This document shows, piece after piece, positions 50,958-61,847 of a stretch of DNA of 64,000 bases. The translations under genes were made by a program, and so were the position numbers. Position 1 is the first letter of the stretch. Each line of letters opens with the position of its first letter. Source of the DNA: Citrobacter sp. Cu233 (GTDB taxonomy: Bacteria > Pseudomonadota > Gammaproteobacteria > Enterobacterales > Enterobacteriaceae); contig NZ_JAOWIF010000035.1 of NCBI RefSeq assembly GCF_030332225.1, positions 310,001-374,000 of the forward strand. The letters are read 5' to 3'. A model generated the notes under the pieces. The model did not search any database. It was not told the origin of the DNA and worked only from the letters and a program-made list of their open reading frames with translations.

Positions 50958-52142
50958 ATGAAAAGGCATAGAAGCGTCAATTTGTTGTTGATGTTGGTAT
51001 TACTGGTGGCGGTGGGTCAGATGGCGCAAACCATTTATATCCCCGCGATTGCTGATATGGCGCGTGAACTGAACGTTCGCGAAGGCGCGGTGCAAAGCGT
51101 AATGGCTGCCTACCTGCTGACCTACGGCGTGTCACAACTGTTTTACGGCCCGCTTTCCGACCGCGTAGGTCGTCGCCCGGTGATCCTCGCCGGGATGTCT
51201 ATTTTTATGCTGGCTACGCTGGTCGCCATTACTACCCATAGTCTGCCGATATTGATTATCGCCAGTGCCATCCAGGGTATGGGAACAGGCGTCGGCGGTG
51301 TGATGGCGCGCACCCTACCGCGAGACCTGTATGAAGGTACTCAGCTTCGTCACGCGAATAGTTTGTTAAATATGGGTATCCTGGTCAGTCCGCTGCTGGC
51401 ACCGCTGATTGGCGGCATGCTGGATACGCTGTGGAACTGGCGCGCTTGCTATATTTTTCTGCTGATTCTGTGTGCGGGCGTCACATTTAGCATGGCGCGC
51501 TGGATGCCGGAAACGCGTCCTGCTGGTGCGCCACGTCCACGGCTTATTGCCAGCTACAAAACCCTGTTTGGCAACGGCGCATTTACTTGTTACGTGCTGA
51601 TGTTGATCGGCGGTCTGGCAGGCGTTGCCGTCTTCGAAGCCTGCTCTGGGGTATTGATGGGCGCGGTCCTGGGTTTAAGCAGCATGGCGGTCAGTATCCT
51701 GTTTATTCTGCCTATTCCGGCGGCGTTTTTCGGCGCATGGTTCGCCGGTCGCCCTAACAAGCGGTTTTCAACGCTAATGTGGCAGTCGGTGACCTGCTGT
51801 CTGGTTGCCGGGCTGATGATGTGGCTCCCAGGTTTGTTTGATGTGATGAACGTCTGGACACTGCTGGTTCCTGCCGCGTTGTTCTTCTTCGGTGCGGGGA
51901 TGCTGTTCCCACTGGCAACCAGCGGCGCAATGGAACCTTTCCCGTTCCTGGCAGGTACTGCCGGCGCACTGGTTGGTGGCTTACAGAACATTGGATCTGG
52001 CGTGCTGGCGTGGCTCTCCGCGATGCTACCGCAGACCGGACAAGCCAGCCTCGGCCTGCTGATGACCCTTATGGGGCTGCTGATTTTTGTGTGCTGGCTG
52101 CCGCTGGCGTCACGCGTGTCACATCAGGGACAGGCGGTTTAA
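50958..52142 (+). CDS. emrD: EmrD multidrug efflux transporter
   Basis: Major-facilitator DHA1 exporter of 394 residues with 12 membrane helices, known to expel hydrophobic uncouplers and detergents. MFS motif A is GPLSDRVGRRPVILAG, and the N-terminus MKRHRSVNLLLMLVLLVAVGQMAQTIYIPAIADMA follows E. coli EmrD. Its 3' end overlaps the end of the converging GH5-like gene by 74 bases. Confidence 0.95.
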   Translation: MKRHRSVNLLLMLVLLVAVGQMAQTIYIPAIADMARELNVREGAVQSVMAAYLLTYGVSQLFYGPLSDRVGRRPVILAGMSIFMLATLVAITTHSLPILIIASAIQGMGTGVGGVMARTLPRDLYEGTQLRHANSLLNMGILVSPLLAPLIGGMLDTLWNWRACYIFLLILCAGVTFSMARWMPETRPAGAPRPRLIASYKTLFGNGAFTCYVLMLIGGLAGVAVFEACSGVLMGAVLGLSSMAVSILFILPIPAAFFGAWFAGRPNKRFSTLMWQSVTCCLVAGLMMWLPGLFDVMNVWTLLVPAALFFFGAGMLFPLATSGAMEPFPFLAGTAGALVGGLQNIGSGVLAWLSAMLPQTGQASLGLLMTLMGLLIFVCWLPLASRVSHQGQAV

Positions 52143-53148
52143 GCGTATGATGGCCCGGCTTATCGCCGGGCTTTTCACATTCCGGCGCAATCATCGTATT
52201 AATCAACGGTTCCAGTGCCGGACGCCAGGCACCTTCTTCACCATCATAAAACTGCGTATCAGCATTGATTGCATAGGGGATTTTCGCCTTGCGCAGTTCA
52301 CATGCCATAAACCGTGCAAACGCAGTTTGCGCAGCAGACGCAGTTTGCGCAGCAGACGGCGTATTTTTGATGGTTTCTCCCGGTGACCACCCCCCCACCC
52401 AACTGACATGGCCCGTTTTCTGTTGCCAGTGAATGGCAGTATTAATACGGGCGCGAATGGCGGCTTTTTCTGCCGCAGTCCCCGACGTCCAGGGGTACTT
52501 ACCGTTATTTTTTAGCGGCCCCCACGGGAAGATATGCCATTCAGCCAGAACGGTATTCTGGCTTTGCGGCGGTAATTTCAGATTAGGCAAATCTTCCGGT
52601 GCCGCGCGCAGCCGCGGAGCAATGAAAATCATCCGCTGCGGCGAAATGGCGTGAATTGTGCGAATCGTTTTGTCGTACACCCGATTGAGCGAAGTCTGAT
52701 TGTGATTAAGCTTATCGGCAGGCTCATAAATCAGGTCAAAACCCAGCAACGGCGAGCTTTGACCAAAGTAATGCGCCACCGCGACCCACCAGTTAACCAC
52801 CTCTTTTTCGTTGCCACTATTGGGGTCTTTTTTATATTCATCGGCCTGATAAGCAATAATCGGGATCACGCCGTATTGCTCGCAAGCCTCTACCAGCTTG
52901 CGCAAATGGATGAGCCTGGCTTCTGTTGGCTCACCGGCCACACGAATACGCACATGAGAGATCCCCTTCGCCTTGAAATCCCGTACCACTAGCGGATCGA
53001 ACTCGCGGATACCGCGATCGGTGCGAGCCCAGTCTACGTCCATTCCAACCCCAAGCTGCTGCGCATACAACGCCGCCGTCAGCGCAGGAGGCGCGGCATA
53101 CACAGCGGCACTGGCTAACAGTAAGAGGGAAACAATCGGCTTTAACAC
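52069..53148 (-). CDS. Secreted GH5-like (cellulase-family) glycoside hydrolase
   Basis: Exported protein of 359 residues with a signal peptide (LKPIVSLLLLASAAVYA). The mature part looks like a family-5 (beta/alpha)8 hydrolase: RIRVAGEPTEARLIHLRKLVEACEQYGVIPIIAYQ, the acid/base region FDLIYEPADKLNHN and the region YAINADTQFYDGEEGAW. The usual NEP of GH5 reads YEP here, so catalysis is uncertain. GTG 53148 with AAGGA five bases upstream is chosen; the frame opens at 53184. It contains a duplicated SAAQTA encoded by an 18-bp tandem repeat (52322-52358). The Pro/Lys-rich C-terminal tail is encoded within the overlap with emrD. Confidence 0.8.
   Translation of the reverse strand: MLKPIVSLLLLASAAVYAAPPALTAALYAQQLGVGMDVDWARTDRGIREFDPLVVRDFKAKGISHVRIRVAGEPTEARLIHLRKLVEACEQYGVIPIIAYQADEYKKDPNSGNEKEVVNWWVAVAHYFGQSSPLLGFDLIYEPADKLNHNQTSLNRVYDKTIRTIHAISPQRMIFIAPRLRAAPEDLPNLKLPPQSQNTVLAEWHIFPWGPLKNNGKYPWTSGTAAEKAAIRARINTAIHWQQKTGHVSWVGGWSPGETIKNTPSAAQTASAAQTAFARFMACELRKAKIPYAINADTQFYDGEEGAWRPALEPLINTMIAPECEKPGDKPGHHTLKPPVPDVTRVTPAAASTQKSAAP
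52322..52358. repeat. 18-bp tandem repeat in the GH5-like gene
   Basis: The unit CAGTTTGCGCAGCAGACG occurs twice in direct succession, giving a six-residue duplication in the protein without breaking the frame. Such repeats vary in number by slipped replication. Confidence 0.85.
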
Positions 53149-53246
53149 GGTCGTCCTTACGCAAATCATCAGGTGTGATATCACGTATTTAGCATGATTT
53201 TTGATACCTGGTGTAGAGAGAAAGCGTAAAAAAATTCGCTGCCCGC

Positions 53247-54173
53247 TTATTTAACCTGCTCCTGCAGCCAGCCAATAAATGCCTCGATTTTTGGCCACTG
53301 CCTGCCGGGTAACGTGGTGATGTAATAGTGTTGATGGCATTTCAGCGCCATATCACCGAAAGGCGCGACCAGCTCCCCGCTGTCGAGGCGCTTTTGTACC
53401 AGTCTCTTTCGGCCCATCGCTACGCCGATATGGTTCATCGCCGCAATGACCGCTAAATCAGAACGATCAAAGCCGATACCCGATGATGTCGGCAAATTCA
53501 CGGCAAAATGCTGCGCCCAACTGTGCCATTCATCGGTCCCGGAGTCGTTGCTCCATGCCTGTCTGTCGTGCAACAACGTGCAGTGCGACAGATTCACTAG
53601 CGACCCCGTAAGGTCATAACGACGGGCATAGTCCGGGCTGCATACCGGCAGGATCGCTTCATCCATCAGGAAATGGTGCGTGAGCTGTGCAGAGGGGGCA
53701 TCGTCAAAATAAATAGCCAGATCAACCCCGGCACGTTGCAGATTGACGTTGTCATTCCCGGTCAGCATGGTCAGCGAAATCGACGGATAGCGACGGGTAA
53801 AGTCACCAAGCGCCGGAACCAGCCAGCACTGTGCGATGGAGGGGCGTGAGTACACCGTGAGCGTCCCGGACAGCTCCTGGTTTTTGATATCGAGGATTTC
53901 CTGATTCAGCGTATCCAGCGACGATTTCAACGCCCAGAACACCCGTTTACCTTCGTGAGTGAGCTCCACTTTGCGGTGAGAACGAACAAACAGCTGAATC
54001 CCCAACTCTTCTTCAAGCTGATTAATACGGTGGCTGACGGCGCTGGGGCTTAAGGAAAGTTCGTCTGCCGCCAGCGCAAACGACTGATGCCTGGCCGCCA
54101 CTTCAAAAGTATACAGTTTTGAGAGTTGCCAACCATTGAGCAGCCGATTTCTGACTTCGCGAAGGGGGTCCAT
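53247..54173 (-). CDS. dsdC: DsdC, D-serine-responsive LysR activator
   Basis: LysR-type activator of dsdXA, 308 residues. The helix-turn-helix reads SFALAADELSLSPSAVSHRINQLEEELG. Sequence is nearly the same as E. coli DsdC from MDPLREVRNRLLNGWQLSK. Start 54173 is chosen (GAGGTG upstream and agreement with the E. coli N-terminus); the frame opens at 54227. Divergent from dsdX. Confidence 0.96.
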   Translation of the reverse strand: MDPLREVRNRLLNGWQLSKLYTFEVAARHQSFALAADELSLSPSAVSHRINQLEEELGIQLFVRSHRKVELTHEGKRVFWALKSSLDTLNQEILDIKNQELSGTLTVYSRPSIAQCWLVPALGDFTRRYPSISLTMLTGNDNVNLQRAGVDLAIYFDDAPSAQLTHHFLMDEAILPVCSPDYARRYDLTGSLVNLSHCTLLHDRQAWSNDSGTDEWHSWAQHFAVNLPTSSGIGFDRSDLAVIAAMNHIGVAMGRKRLVQKRLDSGELVAPFGDMALKCHQHYYITTLPGRQWPKIEAFIGWLQEQVK

Positions 54174-54401
54174 ATTCACCTCTTTCATCGTGAATTGTTC
54201 GCCGGAGTGTAAAAAAAATCGCTGCAAAAATCAGCATAAAGATGAATCAAGATGAACCATATCGCATAAACAATGCGTAATTAGATGTAAATCACGCATT
54301 TGATTCAACCTGGCTCATGTGAAAGAGGATTTTTATCGTTTGTCAGACTGTGCCTTATTTTTGTCCAATACCCCTATATTAATCACAGGGCAAGGTGAGT
54401 T

Positions 54402-55739
54402 ATGCACTCTCAAATCTGGGTTGTGAGTACGCTGCTGATAAGCATCGTATTAATCGTTTTGACCATCGTGAAGTTCAAATTCCACCCGTTTCTGGCATTG
54501 CTATTAGCCAGCTTCTTCGTGGGTACGATGATGGGCATGGGACCGCTGGATATGGTCAATGCCATTGAGAGTGGCATCGGCGGTACGCTGGGCTTTCTCG
54601 CTGCCGTAATCGGTCTTGGTACCATTCTTGGCAAAATGATGGAAGTGTCCGGCGCGGCAGAACGCATCGGTCTGACGTTGCAGCGTTGTCGCTGGCTTTC
54701 CGCCGACGTCATTATGGTGTTGGTCGGCTTGATTTGCGGCATCACGCTGTTTGTCGAAGTCGGCGTGGTGCTGTTGATCCCACTGGCTTTTTCTATTGCT
54801 AAAAAAACCAACACCTCGCTGCTGAAACTGGCGATCCCGCTGTGTACTGCACTGATGGCTGTACATTGCGTGGTACCGCCACATCCGGCCGCCCTGTTCG
54901 TGGCGAACAAGCTGGGCGCGGATATTGGCACCGTGATTGTTTATGGTTTACTCGTGGGTTTAATGGCATCGCTGATCGGCGGGCCGCTATACCTGAAATT
55001 TCTTGGCAACCGTCTGCCATTTAAACCCGTACCGACTGAGTTTTCCGATCTCAAGGTACGCGATGAAAGTACGCTGCCCTCGCTGGGTGCCACTCTGTTT
55101 ACCGTGCTGCTGCCGATTGGCCTGATGCTGGTAAAAACCGTTGCTGAGCTGAACATGGCGAAAGGCAGCACGGTATATACGCTACTGGAGTTTATTGGTA
55201 ACCCAATCACCGCGATGTTTATCGCCGTTTTCGTGGCCTATTACATCCTCGGATTGCGTCAGCATATCGGCATGGGCGCGCTACTGACGCATACCGAAAA
55301 TGGTTTTGGCTCCATAGCCAACATTCTGTTGATTATCGGCGCAGGCGGCGCATTCAACGCTATCCTGAAAAGCAGTGGGCTGGCGGATACCCTCGCGCTG
55401 ATCCTCTCGAATATGCACATGCACCCGATTCTGCTGGCATGGCTGGTAGCACTGATCCTGCATGCTGCAGTGGGTTCTGCCACCGTTGCCATGATGGGTG
55501 CGACTGCGATTGTGGCCCCTATGCTACCGCTTTACCCGAACGTCAGCCCGGAGATCATCGCTATTGCCATCGGTTCTGGTGCAATTGGCTGCACAATCGT
55601 TACAGATTCCCTCTTCTGGCTGGTGAAGCAGTACTGCGGCGCGACGCTGAATGAGACGTTTAAGTACTATACAACCGCGACATTTATCGCGTCCGTCATT
55701 GCACTGGCTTGCACATTCCTGCTTTCCTTTATTATCTAA
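54402..55739 (+). CDS. dsdX: DsdX, D-serine permease
   Basis: Gluconate-permease (GntP) family transporter importing D-serine. 445 residues, about 12-14 membrane helices; family blocks [34 protein letters not shown] and [17 protein letters not shown] are visible. AAGGTGAG precedes the start. Co-transcribed with dsdA (17-base gap) under DsdC control. Confidence 0.97.
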   Translation: MHSQIWVVSTLLISIVLIVLTIVKFKFHPFLALLLASFFVGTMMGMGPLDMVNAIESGIGGTLGFLAAVIGLGTILGKMMEVSGAAERIGLTLQRCRWLSADVIMVLVGLICGITLFVEVGVVLLIPLAFSIAKKTNTSLLKLAIPLCTALMAVHCVVPPHPAALFVANKLGADIGTVIVYGLLVGLMASLIGGPLYLKFLGNRLPFKPVPTEFSDLKVRDESTLPSLGATLFTVLLPIGLMLVKTVAELNMAKGSTVYTLLEFIGNPITAMFIAVFVAYYILGLRQHIGMGALLTHTENGFGSIANILLIIGAGGAFNAILKSSGLADTLALILSNMHMHPILLAWLVALILHAAVGSATVAMMGATAIVAPMLPLYPNVSPEIIAIAIGSGAIGCTIVTDSLFWLVKQYCGATLNETFKYYTTATFIASVIALACTFLLSFII

Positions 55740-55756
55740 GCGCAACGAGACTGACT

Positions 55757-57079
55757 ATGGAAAACATGCACAAACTTATCGCCCAGTATCCTTTAGTGGA
55801 AGATCTGGTCGCCCTCAAGGAAACGACCTGGTTTAACCCTGGCACGACCTCTCTTGCGGAAGGTTTACCCTATGTTGGCCTGACAGAGTACGACGTTCAG
55901 GGTGCCCACGAGCGCCTGACTCGCTTTGCGCCGTACCTGGCAAAAGCGTTCCCGGAAACCGCGGTCAACGGCGGCATTATTGAATCTGAGCTGGCCGCCA
56001 TACCGGCCATGCAAAAACGACTGGAACAAGAGTACGAGCAACTTATCCACGGCGAACTGCTGCTGAAAAAAGACAGCCATCTGCCAATTTCTGGCTCAAT
56101 CAAAGCCCGTGGTGGTATTTATGAAGTACTGACACACGCCGAAAAACTGGCGCTGGAAGCCGGTCTGCTGACCACGGAAGATGATTACAGCATCCTGCTT
56201 TCTCCTGAGTTCAAACAGTTCTTCAGCCAGTACAGCATCGCGGTGGGTTCAACCGGCAATCTGGGGATGTCTATCGGCATCATGAGCGCCCGCATCGGCT
56301 TTAAGGTGACGGTACATATGTCTGCGGACGCCCGCGCATGGAAAAAGGCTAAGCTGCGCAGCCACGGCGTTACCGTTGTGGAGTACGAAGAAGATTACGG
56401 TGTGGCAGTTGAACAGGGGCGTAAGGCAGCCGAGTCTGATCCGAACTGTTTCTTTATCGACGATGAAAACTCCCGCACGCTGTTTTTAGGTTATGCGGTT
56501 GCCGGACAGCGCCTGAAGGCCCAGTTTGCACAGCAGGGACGAGTGGTAGATGCTGACCATCCGCTGTTTGTTTATCTGCCGTGCGGCGTGGGTGGTGGCC
56601 CTGGCGGGGTGGCATTTGGTCTGAAGCTGGCATTCGGTGACAACGTTCATTGCTTCTTCGCAGAACCGACTCATTCACCGTGCATGCTGTTGGGGATTTA
56701 CACCGGACTGCACGACACGATTTCCGTACAGGAGATTGGTATCGACAACGTGACAGCGGCAGATGGGCTGGCAGTCGGTCGCGCATCGGGCTTCGTAGGC
56801 CGGGCAATGGAGCGTCTGCTCGACGGTCTGTACACCCTGGATGACCAGACGATGTACGATATGCTGGGCTGGCTGGCACAGGAGGAAGGTATTCGTCTTG
56901 AGCCGTCAGCACTGGCTGGCATGTCTGGTCCGCAACACGTTTGTGCCTCCACTGATTACCAGCAGATGCATGGATTCAGCGCAGAACAGCTTAATAACGC
57001 CACCCATCTGGTATGGGCCACCGGCGGCGGTATGGTGCCGGAAGCCGAAATGGCGCAATACCTGGCGAAAGGTCGCTAA
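55757..57079 (+). CDS. dsdA: DsdA, D-serine dehydratase
   Basis: PLP enzyme that converts D-serine to pyruvate and ammonia, removing a growth inhibitor and supplying carbon. 440 residues. The PLP lysine K116 lies in [13 protein letters not shown] and the glycine-rich phosphate loop is [15 protein letters not shown]. Start 55757 ([12 protein letters not shown]) is set by agreement with E. coli; the frame opens at 55709 inside dsdX. Confidence 0.97.
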   Translation: MENMHKLIAQYPLVEDLVALKETTWFNPGTTSLAEGLPYVGLTEYDVQGAHERLTRFAPYLAKAFPETAVNGGIIESELAAIPAMQKRLEQEYEQLIHGELLLKKDSHLPISGSIKARGGIYEVLTHAEKLALEAGLLTTEDDYSILLSPEFKQFFSQYSIAVGSTGNLGMSIGIMSARIGFKVTVHMSADARAWKKAKLRSHGVTVVEYEEDYGVAVEQGRKAAESDPNCFFIDDENSRTLFLGYAVAGQRLKAQFAQQGRVVDADHPLFVYLPCGVGGGPGGVAFGLKLAFGDNVHCFFAEPTHSPCMLLGIYTGLHDTISVQEIGIDNVTAADGLAVGRASGFVGRAMERLLDGLYTLDDQTMYDMLGWLAQEEGIRLEPSALAGMSGPQHVCASTDYQQMHGFSAEQLNNATHLVWATGGGMVPEAEMAQYLAKGR

Positions 57080-57091
57080 ACGCCATTGACC

Positions 57092-57622
57092 TTAACGCAG
57101 CATCGCCATCAGTTCCATCGGTGAGCGATGCTGTTTAATCAGATCGCGCATGACGCGCATATGTGGTGATGAGTGTTCAAAGAAGGCCTGATATCCCGCA
57201 CACAGCACGTTTTCCCCGAGAATATCCCCATGCACGGGGCAATCACCACGGTAAAATTGCGATAAGGAACATGACCGGCAACGCGCGCTCTGCAGTGAGG
57301 TCGAGTGCCGTTCAATTTGTACCGCCAGACCGCACCATCGACGCAGCGTTTTATCAAAAAGCTGAATAGATACCCGATTAATATCTTCACGAACCCAGAT
57401 ATCAAATATCGTATTTAAAAAATGTCCCCACCCTTCTGGTGTGACAGATTCAGCCGTCAGGTTGCCTGCTTCATCGCGCTTAATCAGGGGGGTAAACTGT
57501 ACGAAATGAACATCGCCTTGTCGTAAATCACGGTACAGTTCAATTGGTTGCAAACTCTTCTGGTGATCTATCACCACCTTTAAAATACCCTCACTAACAT
57601 CCATGTCCTCACATACTGTCAT
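57092..57622 (-). CDS. yidF: YidF, isolated SPASM-like domain protein
   Basis: Protein of 176 residues with no known activity. The C-terminal part has the cysteine pattern ARCRSCSLSQFYRGDCPVHGD and later VLCAGYQAFF. This resembles the auxiliary Fe-S (SPASM) domain of anaerobic sulfatase-maturating enzymes. The radical-SAM barrel with its CxxxCxxC motif is absent. The start at 57622 overlaps the yidG stop (ATGA); ATG 57604 with GAGG nearby is possible. Last gene of yidH-yidG-yidF. Confidence 0.87.
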   Translation of the reverse strand: MTVCEDMDVSEGILKVVIDHQKSLQPIELYRDLRQGDVHFVQFTPLIKRDEAGNLTAESVTPEGWGHFLNTIFDIWVREDINRVSIQLFDKTLRRWCGLAVQIERHSTSLQSARCRSCSLSQFYRGDCPVHGDILGENVLCAGYQAFFEHSSPHMRVMRDLIKQHRSPMELMAMLR

Positions 57623-57981
57623 GCAAAATTCCCGATATATACGATAAGTTGGCGAATGTGTGTTACAGCAAACAGTATTGCAAGGGATAACACCGAGAGG
57701 GAGATCATAAATTTGTCACGCACCGCGCGAGATTCAGAAAAATCGCTATGCGTAACATCCATCAGGTTACGGCTACGGGTATAGCGCCAGAGAATAATCG
57801 CCACAATCGCCAGCACAGCTAGCGAAATCCAGAATAACGCTCCCGCCTGATGCCAGTTATGCTTAATCGCCAGCGCCATCAGTGCACCATAGCCCAGCAA
57901 CGTGCGAAACCAGGCAAGTGATGTCCGTTCCGGTTGTAGACCAGGATCGGATTGGCGACGAGCCTTACGACTATCCGGCAT
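57619..57981 (-). CDS. yidG: YidG, DUF202 inner-membrane protein
   Basis: Small membrane protein of 120 residues with three predicted helices (LLGYGALMALAIKHNWH, LFWISLAVLAIVAIILW, FMISLSVLSLAILFAVTHI) and the DUF202 N-terminal motif PGLQPERTSLAWFRTLLG. Start 57981 (MPDSRKARR) gives the E. coli length; the frame opens at 58002. It overlaps yidH by 11 bases and yidF by four. Function unknown. Confidence 0.93.
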   Translation of the reverse strand: MPDSRKARRQSDPGLQPERTSLAWFRTLLGYGALMALAIKHNWHQAGALFWISLAVLAIVAIILWRYTRSRNLMDVTHSDFSESRAVRDKFMISLSVLSLAILFAVTHIRQLIVYIGNFA

Positions 57982-58318
57982 ACAGCACCAGCGCCATAAC
58001 AATCACCGCCACAAGCGTCAGCATGACGCTGATAATCAGCAGGCTGTTGGTGTACGGCATGTCCTCTTTCAGACGCATCGCCTTTTCATTTCGCAACCAG
58101 CGCAGATAACCGTAGATCGCCAGCCCCCCCGCAAACAGACACAGCAACAAAGCAAGTGCCTCACGGATGACCGGCGTAGCAAAGTCCGGGGCCAGTTGAT
58201 CAAGGCCCACTCCGGCGGCCAGAAACCCCAGCGCGGTGCGGACCCACGCCAGAAAGGTACGCTCATTTGCCAGCGAGAAGCGGTAATCGGGTGCTTCCCC
58301 GAGACGGGAAATCTTCAT
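57971..58318 (-). CDS. yidH: YidH, DUF202 inner-membrane protein
   Basis: Protein of 115 residues, paralogue of YidG in the DUF202 family (YRFSLANERTFLAWVRTALGFLAAGVGL), with three membrane helices. AAGGAGC precedes the start. First gene of the overlapping yidHGF group. Function unknown. Confidence 0.94.
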   Translation of the reverse strand: MKISRLGEAPDYRFSLANERTFLAWVRTALGFLAAGVGLDQLAPDFATPVIREALALLLCLFAGGLAIYGYLRWLRNEKAMRLKEDMPYTNSLLIISVMLTLVAVIVMALVLYAG

Positions 58319-58485
58319 CAGAGCTCCTTCAATGTTGTTATCTGGTCGTTATACCGAAACAGTAAAGGAGTATGAACCTGATTCTCAAACGTAAGGCAAC
58401 TTAATGTGATGGGGCGGGAAAAGAGAGGCACATCTTTAGTTTAGGCCGGACACGTTCATTGCATATCCGGCCTATAAATTGGTTT

Positions 58486-60267
<1,782 letters not shown>

Positions 60268-60271
60268 CTAT

Positions 60272-60700
60272 TTAGCTATTTAATGCGGGACGTTCGCTGA
60301 TGGCGATACGTTGTGGAGCAATGGTTTCAGGCTCATTACGGGTCAAATCAATATGCAGCAAGCCATTGGTGAAGCTTGCGCCGGAGACTTCCATATTTTC
60401 AGCCAGCGTAAAGCTCAGGCTGAAGGATTGAGTGACCAGCCCCTGATGCAACCATTTGGTCTCTTTTTCCGGCTGCTGCGGCGTACCTTTTACGGTCAGA
60501 CGTGTGCCTTCCAGTTGAATATCCAAATCGTCCTGGCGGAAACCGGCTAACGCAAGGGTAATGCGGTAGTGGTTATCATCGCTCTTTTCGATGTTATAGG
60601 GTGGGAAGCTTTGGCTTTCACCGGCGTTTTGTAATGCATTGGCCAGTTTGTCAAAACCGATCCATTGACGCAGCAGTGGGGATAAATCGTAGTTACGCAT
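60272..60700 (-). CDS. ibpB: IbpB small heat-shock protein
   Basis: Holdase chaperone of the alpha-crystallin (Hsp20) family, 142 residues, binding aggregated proteins together with IbpA and handing them to DnaK/ClpB. The alpha-crystallin domain spans about residues 35-125 ([34 protein letters not shown]). The 94-base spacer from ibpA contains a GC-rich hairpin and probably a ROSE-like thermometer before AGAAGGAG. Confidence 0.97.
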   Translation of the reverse strand: MRNYDLSPLLRQWIGFDKLANALQNAGESQSFPPYNIEKSDDNHYRITLALAGFRQDDLDIQLEGTRLTVKGTPQQPEKETKWLHQGLVTQSFSLSFTLAENMEVSGASFTNGLLHIDLTRNEPETIAPQRIAISERPALNS

Positions 60701-60794
60701 AATATTCTCCTTCTAAGAAGCGAGTAAGTACCTTTCGGCTCCCTGACGGCAAGCCTGTGCTTAGCAGGGCCGCGCAAGCGGCCCGACAGATAAA
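60701..60794 (-). promoter_or_regulatory. ibpA-ibpB spacer with hairpin and probable RNA thermometer
   Basis: On the minus strand it begins with the GGGCCGCTTGCGCGGCCC palindrome, then a longer structured segment and the AGAAGGAG ribosome-binding site of ibpB. E. coli has a ROSE-like thermometer and processing site here; conservation of function is inferred. Confidence 0.6.
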
Positions 60795-61208
60795 TTAGTT
60801 GATTTCGATGCGGCGCGGTTTGTTCGCTTCAGGAATCACGCGCTCAAGCTCGATATACAGCAGACCGTTTACCAGGTTTGCGCCGCGAACATGGATGTTC
60901 TCCGCCAACTGGAACTTGCGTTCAAAGTTGCGCTCAGCAATACCCTGGTACAGGTAAGTACGTTCTTTTTGCTCGTCCGCATGGGCGCCTTTCACCACCA
61001 GCAAATTATCCTGGGCGGTAATTTCCAGCTCGCTTTCAGCAAAGCCCGCAACAGCAATTGCAATGCGGTAGTGGTTTTCGTCTACCAGCTCAACGTTGTA
61101 CGGAGGGTAGCCACCATTGCTTTGGCCCTGGTTGTTTTCCAACAGGTTAAACAGACGATCAAATCCAATAGCAGAACGGTATAGCGGGGATAAATCAAAG
61201 TTACGCAT
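60795..61208 (-). CDS. ibpA: IbpA small heat-shock protein
   Basis: Hsp20 chaperone of 137 residues that binds inclusion bodies with IbpB. The alpha-crystallin domain is visible ([38 protein letters not shown]), as is the C-terminal IEIN motif used in oligomer contacts. Start 61208 ([16 protein letters not shown]) after AGGAGC. Expressed from a sigma-32 promoter (61315-61341) and controlled by a thermosensing 5' leader. Confidence 0.98.
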   Translation of the reverse strand: MRNFDLSPLYRSAIGFDRLFNLLENNQGQSNGGYPPYNVELVDENHYRIAIAVAGFAESELEITAQDNLLVVKGAHADEQKERTYLYQGIAERNFERKFQLAENIHVRGANLVNGLLYIELERVIPEANKPRRIEIN

Positions 61209-61300
61209 AATCAATAGCTCCTGAAATCAGCGAGAATGTTGGACCTTCCATCTTGGACAGGTCAGGTAGCCAGGACACCCCTCAGGCATGCCCTTCATTT
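61209..61300 (-). promoter_or_regulatory. ibpA 5' leader, ROSE-type RNA thermometer
   Basis: The untranslated leader contains complementary segments (CTACCTGACCTGTCCAAGATGG and the following GGTCC, and TTTCAGGAGC at the ribosome-binding site). Its position and wording match the ROSE element of E. coli ibpA, which masks the Shine-Dalgarno at low temperature. Confidence 0.7.
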
Positions 61301-61314
61301 GTCTACATCCTAAA

Positions 61315-61341
61315 AATGGGTCTTAATACAAACTTTTCAAG
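61315..61341 (-). promoter_or_regulatory. Sigma-32 heat-shock promoter of ibpAB
   Basis: The minus strand reads CTTGAAA (rc of 61335-61341), 14 bases, then CCCATT (rc of 61315-61320), matching the sigma-32 consensus CTTGAAA-N(13-14)-CCCCAT. Confidence 0.88.
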
Positions 61342-61510
61342 CGTACTCCTCTGACTTTTTTTGCAGTTTGTTGTCTTTTGCATACACTGGGGGGAGCAGT
61401 CGTTATCGTTAAATCGCGATTGCCGCCACAGTGCGACAAGATGGTGATGTTATTTTCGCAACGGATCGCTTTAACTCACCATGCAAACACGATGATTAGC
61501 AGATGAAATA

Positions 61511-61846
61511 ATGATGATAAAAAAAATGGTGTTAACACTGATGATGTGCAGCGGGATGGTTTTTATAAGCGGCTGCTCCAGCGTGATGTCACATACCGGA
61601 GGAAAAGAAGGGACCTATCCAGGTACCCGTGCCAGCGCCACAATGATTGGCGATAGCGATACGAACTGGGGAACAAAGTCGTTGGCTATTCTGGATATGC
61701 CTTTTACTGCGGTTCTGGATACGGTACTGCTCCCGTGGGATCTCTTTCGCAAAGATAACTCGGTCCGATCTCGCGTAGAACAGAGCGAGGAGAGAACGCA
61801 AGCCACCAACGCCGTTATCCCCCCCGCTCAAATGTCTGCGCCTTAA
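61511..61846 (+). CDS. yidQ: YidQ lipoprotein
   Basis: Small lipoprotein of 111 residues with a lipobox (VFISGC, cysteine at residue 22 followed by SS, suggesting outer-membrane sorting). The mature part matches E. coli YidQ (SSVMSHTGGKEGTYPGTRAS, AILDMPFTAVLDTVLLPWD), a DUF1375 protein. Either ATG 61511 or 61514 may start. Function unknown. Divergent from ibpA. Confidence 0.93.
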   Translation: MMIKKMVLTLMMCSGMVFISGCSSVMSHTGGKEGTYPGTRASATMIGDSDTNWGTKSLAILDMPFTAVLDTVLLPWDLFRKDNSVRSRVEQSEERTQATNAVIPPAQMSAP

Positions 61847-61847
61847 G

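Noticed and set aside
52322-52358. CRISPR-like repeat
   Set aside because: Two head-to-tail 18-bp units without spacers, in frame inside a coding sequence; this is a simple tandem duplication.
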